Under the pieces are notes generated by a model. That model ran no database searches. It saw only the letters and a list, made by a program, of their open reading frames with translations, and was not told the DNA's origin. Source: Actinomycetales bacterium (lineage in GTDB: Bacteria; Actinomycetota; Actinomycetes; Actinomycetales; Cellulomonadaceae). From it: a DNA stretch of 8,500 bases. Location: positions 1 to 8,500 of the forward strand of contig JAAZAC010000221.1 of NCBI GenBank assembly GCA_012514545.1, written 5' to 3'. Shown here piece by piece: positions 5,995 to 8,500 of the stretch (position 1 is the first letter of the stretch; every line of letters starts with the position of its first letter). The position numbers and the translations under genes were made by a program.

Positions 5995-7914
5995 ATGGGT
6001 TTCCCGCACCTGCTGGCTCCCGGCCGGTTCGGCACCCTCGAGCTGCCGAACCGGATCGTCATGCCGCCCGTGCGGGTCCGCCTCGCCCACGTCGACGGCA
6101 CCCCGAGCTCCCGGGACCGCGCCTTCTACGCCGCGCGCGCCCGCGGCGGCGCCGCGCTCGTGACCGTCGGCTCGATGATCGTGTCCACCGAGTTCGAGCC
6201 GCCGTCCTCCGCGCTGGTCCGCGCCGACGCGGACTGGTTCGTGCCCCACCTGCGCTACCTGACCGACGGCGTGCACGCCGTCGGCGGGCGCATCGCCGCC
6301 CAGCTCACGGTGGGCGCGGGGCGCGCGGGCGCGCCCGAGCCGGGCCGAGAGGCGCCCGTCTCGGCGTCGGACAACTCGTGGGTCGCGAGCCCGGTGGTGA
6401 CGTGCCGCGCCCTCCTCGCCGACGAGGTGCGGCTCCTCGTCGAGCGGTTCGGCGAGGCCGCCGCGCGGGTCGCCGAGGCGGGGTTCGACGCGATCGACGT
6501 GCACGCGCGGGTCGGCCACCTCGTCGACCAGTTCCTCTCGCCCGTGTGGAACCGGCGCACCGACGCGTACGGCGGCTCGCTCGAGAACCGGGCCCGGTTC
6601 GCCGTCGAGCTCATCCAGGCCGCGAAGCGCGCGGCGCCGGGCCTGCCGGTGAGCGTCCGCCTCAGCCTCACGCACCACACGCCCGGCGGCCGGGACCTCG
6701 CGGAGTCGATCGAGATCGCGCGGATCCTCGTCGCGGCCGGCGCGGACGTCGTCGTCGCCGACGGCGGGGCGAGCGAGGCCCTGCACTGGGCCGTGCCGCC
6801 GATGTACCTCGGGCCGGCGCCGACGCTCGCCGACGCGGCCGCCCTCCGCGCGGCCACCGGAGCGACCGTCGTGGCCACGGGGGCCATCGGCGTCGAGGCC
6901 GCGGAGAAGGCGCTCGCCGACGGGCAGGTGGACTTCGTCGGCATGACGCGCGCCCTCATCGCCGACCCGGACCTGCCGCGCAAGCTCGCCGGCGAGGTGC
7001 CCGGGGGCGTGCGCCCGTGCGCGCGCTGCAACATCTGCCTCGGGCACGTCCTCGGCGGGATGCACGTCGCGTGCGCCGTCAACCCGCAGGCCGGCTTCGA
7101 GACGCTGCGCCCGATCGGGCGGGCCCCGCGCACCAAGCGCGTGGTCGTCGTCGGCGGTGGGCCGGCGGGGCTGGAGGCGGCGCGCGTCGCCGCGCTGCGC
7201 GGGCACGTCGTGCACCTGTACGAGCGCTCGGAGCACCTCGGCGGCATGCTCCGCCACGCGGCGTCGGCCGTCTTCAAGCGCGAGGCCCGCGCGATGGTCG
7301 ACTGGTGGACCGAGCAGCTGCGCGCGCTGCGCGTGACCGTCCACCTGGGCCGGGAGGTGCAGCCCGAGTCGTCGGTGCTGCGGGAGGCGGACGAGGTCGT
7401 CATCGCCACGGGCGGCCTGCCGGTGCGGCCGCGCGGCGTGTCGGGCCTCGACCGGCCGTCGGTGGTGGACGTCGCCGAGGTGGCGGACCACGAGGTCGGC
7501 CACCGGGTCGTCGTCGCGGGCGGCGGCTCGTCCGGCGCGGACGCCGCCCTGCACCTGTCCCTCACCGGGCACGAAGTGACGCTGCTCGTGCCGACCGAGG
7601 AGATCGCCCCCGACCTCTTCGAGGTCAACCGGACCGCGCTCCTGCGCCGCCTCGTCGAGTCGGGCGCGACGGTCCTCACGGGCTGGCGGCTGCGCGCCGT
7701 CGAGGAGGGCGCCGCCGTCGCCGAGGGGCCCGACGGCGCGGCGCGGATCCCGGCGGACACCGTCGTCACGGCCTTCGGCACGCGCCCGAACACGGCGCTG
7801 TCCGGCTCCGGCTACGAGGAGGACCCGCGCGTCCACGTCGTCGGCGACTGCGTGGAGCCCGGGGACGTGGGCGACGCCGTGCACGCGGCGTTCGAGGCCG
7901 CCGTCCAGCTCTGA
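5995..7914 (+). CDS. FMN/FAD/4Fe-4S oxidoreductase, 2,4-dienoyl-CoA reductase / trimethylamine dehydrogenase type
   Basis: 639 residues, the normal size for this three-part family. Residues 1-335 form an old-yellow-enzyme FMN barrel, with RTDAYGGSLENRARF at 188-202 and VGMTRALIADP at 315-325. A 4Fe-4S site has C342, C345, C348 and C360. An FAD/NAD(P) module follows, with VVVVGGGPAG (383-392), a second nucleotide fold VVVAGGGSSG (505-514) and a terminal FAD contact VVGDC (615-619). The C-x2-C-x2-C-x11-C spacing is closer to trimethylamine dehydrogenase than to E. coli FadH (x2, x3, x11). The usual HxAHGY active-site segment is here H170-A-R-V-G-H175, so the second His and the Tyr are absent; H264 (LHW) may take the place of the other catalytic His. 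The Cys that links FMN in trimethylamine dehydrogenase is also missing. The fold is firm; the substrate is unknown, and a dienoyl-CoA reductase label would be unsafe. Probably a single-gene unit. Confidence 0.88.
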   Translation: MGFPHLLAPGRFGTLELPNRIVMPPVRVRLAHVDGTPSSRDRAFYAARARGGAALVTVGSMIVSTEFEPPSSALVRADADWFVPHLRYLTDGVHAVGGRIAAQLTVGAGRAGAPEPGREAPVSASDNSWVASPVVTCRALLADEVRLLVERFGEAAARVAEAGFDAIDVHARVGHLVDQFLSPVWNRRTDAYGGSLENRARFAVELIQAAKRAAPGLPVSVRLSLTHHTPGGRDLAESIEIARILVAAGADVVVADGGASEALHWAVPPMYLGPAPTLADAAALRAATGATVVATGAIGVEAAEKALADGQVDFVGMTRALIADPDLPRKLAGEVPGGVRPCARCNICLGHVLGGMHVACAVNPQAGFETLRPIGRAPRTKRVVVVGGGPAGLEAARVAALRGHVVHLYERSEHLGGMLRHAASAVFKREARAMVDWWTEQLRALRVTVHLGREVQPESSVLREADEVVIATGGLPVRPRGVSGLDRPSVVDVAEVADHEVGHRVVVAGGGSSGADAALHLSLTGHEVTLLVPTEEIAPDLFEVNRTALLRRLVESGATVLTGWRLRAVEEGAAVAEGPDGAARIPADTVVTAFGTRPNTALSGSGYEEDPRVHVVGDCVEPGDVGDAVHAAFEAAVQL

Positions 7915-7935
7915 CCCGCGGCCGGCGCGCCGTCC

Positions 7936-7957
7936 CGGGGCGCCGCTGCGCGCCCCG
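7936..7957 (+). terminator. Candidate hairpin terminator after the flavoprotein gene
   Basis: CGGGGCGC (7936-7943) pairs with GCGCCCCG (7950-7957) around a 6-base loop, about 20 bases after the TGA at 7912-7914. No T-run follows. It separates the flavoprotein gene from the tryptophan synthase gene, which has its own promoter-like box. Confidence 0.45.
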
Positions 7958-8014
7958 CGGTCCGCGCTGTGGGACGACATGCGGGCGCTCCGTCCCGGTG
8001 GGTGGTCGGGTGGC

Positions 8015-8020
8015 TATGCT
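8015..8020 (+). promoter_or_regulatory. Candidate -10 box for the tryptophan synthase beta gene
   Basis: TATGCT fits TANNNT and lies 39 bases before GTG 8060, giving a leader of roughly 33 bases if transcription starts 7 bases downstream. No clear -35 box is visible. The leader has no run of Trp codons, so attenuation of the classic kind is not supported. AAGGA at 8047-8051 is the ribosome site, 8 bases before the start. Confidence 0.4.
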
Positions 8021-8059
8021 CGCCGCGTCTCCATCACCGTGACCCCAAGGACGGCGTCC

Positions 8060-8500
8060 GTGACTGCTCCCGCCACCCCTGCACCCTCGTTCCGGGCCAC
8101 GGAGCCCCTGGGCGCCGCGGTCCCCGCGTCGGTGCCGACGCACTGGTACAACCTCCAGGCCGACCTGCCGGAGCCCGTGCCCCCGCACCTGCACCCGGGC
8201 ACCCGCGAGCCGCTCGGCCCCGAGGACCTGGCGCCGCTGTTCCCGATGGCGCTCATCGCCCAGGAGGTCACGACCGAGCGCTACGTCGAGATCCCGGCCG
8301 CGGTCCGGGAGATCTACGCGCTGTGGCGGCCGTCGCCGCTCATCCGGGCGCACCGCCTCGAGCGCGCGCTCGGCACGAAGGCGCGGATCTACTACAAGTA
8401 CGAGGGCGTGAGCCCGACGGGCTCGCACAAGCCGAACACCGCCGTCGCGCAGGCGTACTACAACGCGGTCGAGGGCATCACGAAGCTCACGACCGAGACC
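8060..8500 (+). CDS. trpB2: TrpB2-type tryptophan synthase beta chain, 5' part
   Basis: 147 codons from GTG 8060 to the right edge, with no stop. The PLP enzyme condenses indole and serine to tryptophan. Recognised as the TrpB2 (TrpB-like) subfamily by the N-terminal THWYNL (27-32), the long segment before the first helix, RPSPL (90-94) and SPTGSHKPN (118-126). K124 in this last motif is the expected PLP-binding lysine. Full family members are about 430-460 residues, so roughly a third is present. TrpB2 proteins often occur apart from trpA and may work alone on free indole; no trpA is visible upstream here. Its own -10-like box and the hairpin upstream argue for independent transcription. In some organisms TrpB2 is the only beta chain, in others a second copy; this window cannot tell which. 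Confidence 0.92.
   Translation, partial: MTAPATPAPSFRATEPLGAAVPASVPTHWYNLQADLPEPVPPHLHPGTREPLGPEDLAPLFPMALIAQEVTTERYVEIPAAVREIYALWRPSPLIRAHRLERALGTKARIYYKYEGVSPTGSHKPNTAVAQAYYNAVEGITKLTTET

Noticed and set aside
5862..8042. Long frames on both strands over the flavoprotein gene (726 codons plus, 692 codons minus at 5902-7980).
   Set aside because: Arg/Gly/Ala-rich with no motifs; the 639-residue frame between them has the FMN, Fe-S and FAD signatures.
8049..8059. GGAC-GGC-GTCC hairpin over the ribosome site of the TrpB2 gene as a regulatory switch.
   Set aside because: Only a 4-bp stem with a 3-base loop; expected often by chance at this base composition.
8020..8060. A tryptophan attenuator or riboswitch ahead of the TrpB2 gene.
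   Set aside because: No leader peptide with Trp codons and no recognisable T-box or terminator/antiterminator pair in the short leader.
1..8500. Mobile elements, CRISPR arrays, tRNA or rRNA genes, att sites.
   Set aside because: No transposase or integrase motifs, no regularly spaced repeats and no cloverleaf-like segment were seen by eye on either strand.

Overview
The window looks like chromosome from a very high-GC actinobacterium. G or C is almost fixed at third codon positions, GTG starts are frequent, and the protein families are ones common in actinobacteria. A Cellulomonas- or Promicromonospora-like member of the Micrococcales is my guess, from style only. Coding density is high, and long shadow reading frames appear on nearly every frame because of the base composition.

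Layout, left to right. (1) Positions 1-2840, minus strand: a three-gene catabolic operon, read right to left. It encodes a xylose-isomerase-type TIM-barrel enzyme, an NAD-dependent beta-hydroxyacid dehydrogenase of the L-threonate/tartronate-semialdehyde type, and a DhaK-type kinase that runs off the left edge. Both junctions are 4-base stop/start overlaps (GTGA, ATGA). (2) Positions 2866-3525, plus strand: a divergent GntR/FCD repressor, presumably the operon's own ligand-responsive regulator. Only 25 bp separate the two start codons, and this gap holds a perfect palindrome, TCCTATAGGA. (3) Positions 3556-5205, minus strand: a DEAD-box RNA helicase with a C-terminal DbpA-type RNA-binding domain, convergent with the regulator. 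(4) Positions 5391-5717, minus strand: a small NifB/NifX-like (dinitrogenase FeMo-cofactor domain) protein. (5) Positions 5995-7914, plus strand: a three-domain flavin/4Fe-4S oxidoreductase of the 2,4-dienoyl-CoA reductase / trimethylamine dehydrogenase architecture, with unusual active-site residues. (6) Positions 8060-8500, plus strand: the 5' part of a TrpB2-type tryptophan synthase beta chain, running off the right edge.

How the genes work together. The first four genes form one regulon: a dehydrogenase oxidises a hydroxy-acid or sugar acid, a TIM-barrel enzyme isomerises or decarboxylates the product, and a ketotetrose/triose kinase phosphorylates it for entry to central metabolism. The substrate is probably a C4 sugar, a C4 sugar acid or a branched sugar acid. 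Two concrete models, a tetronate route and an apionate/erythrulose route, are given under findings. The remaining genes look like unrelated single units: RNA remodelling, a metal-cofactor-type domain, a redox enzyme and tryptophan synthesis. I see no mobile element, CRISPR array, tRNA or rRNA. The most unusual items are the catabolic operon, its palindromic divergent control region, and the altered active site of the flavoprotein.
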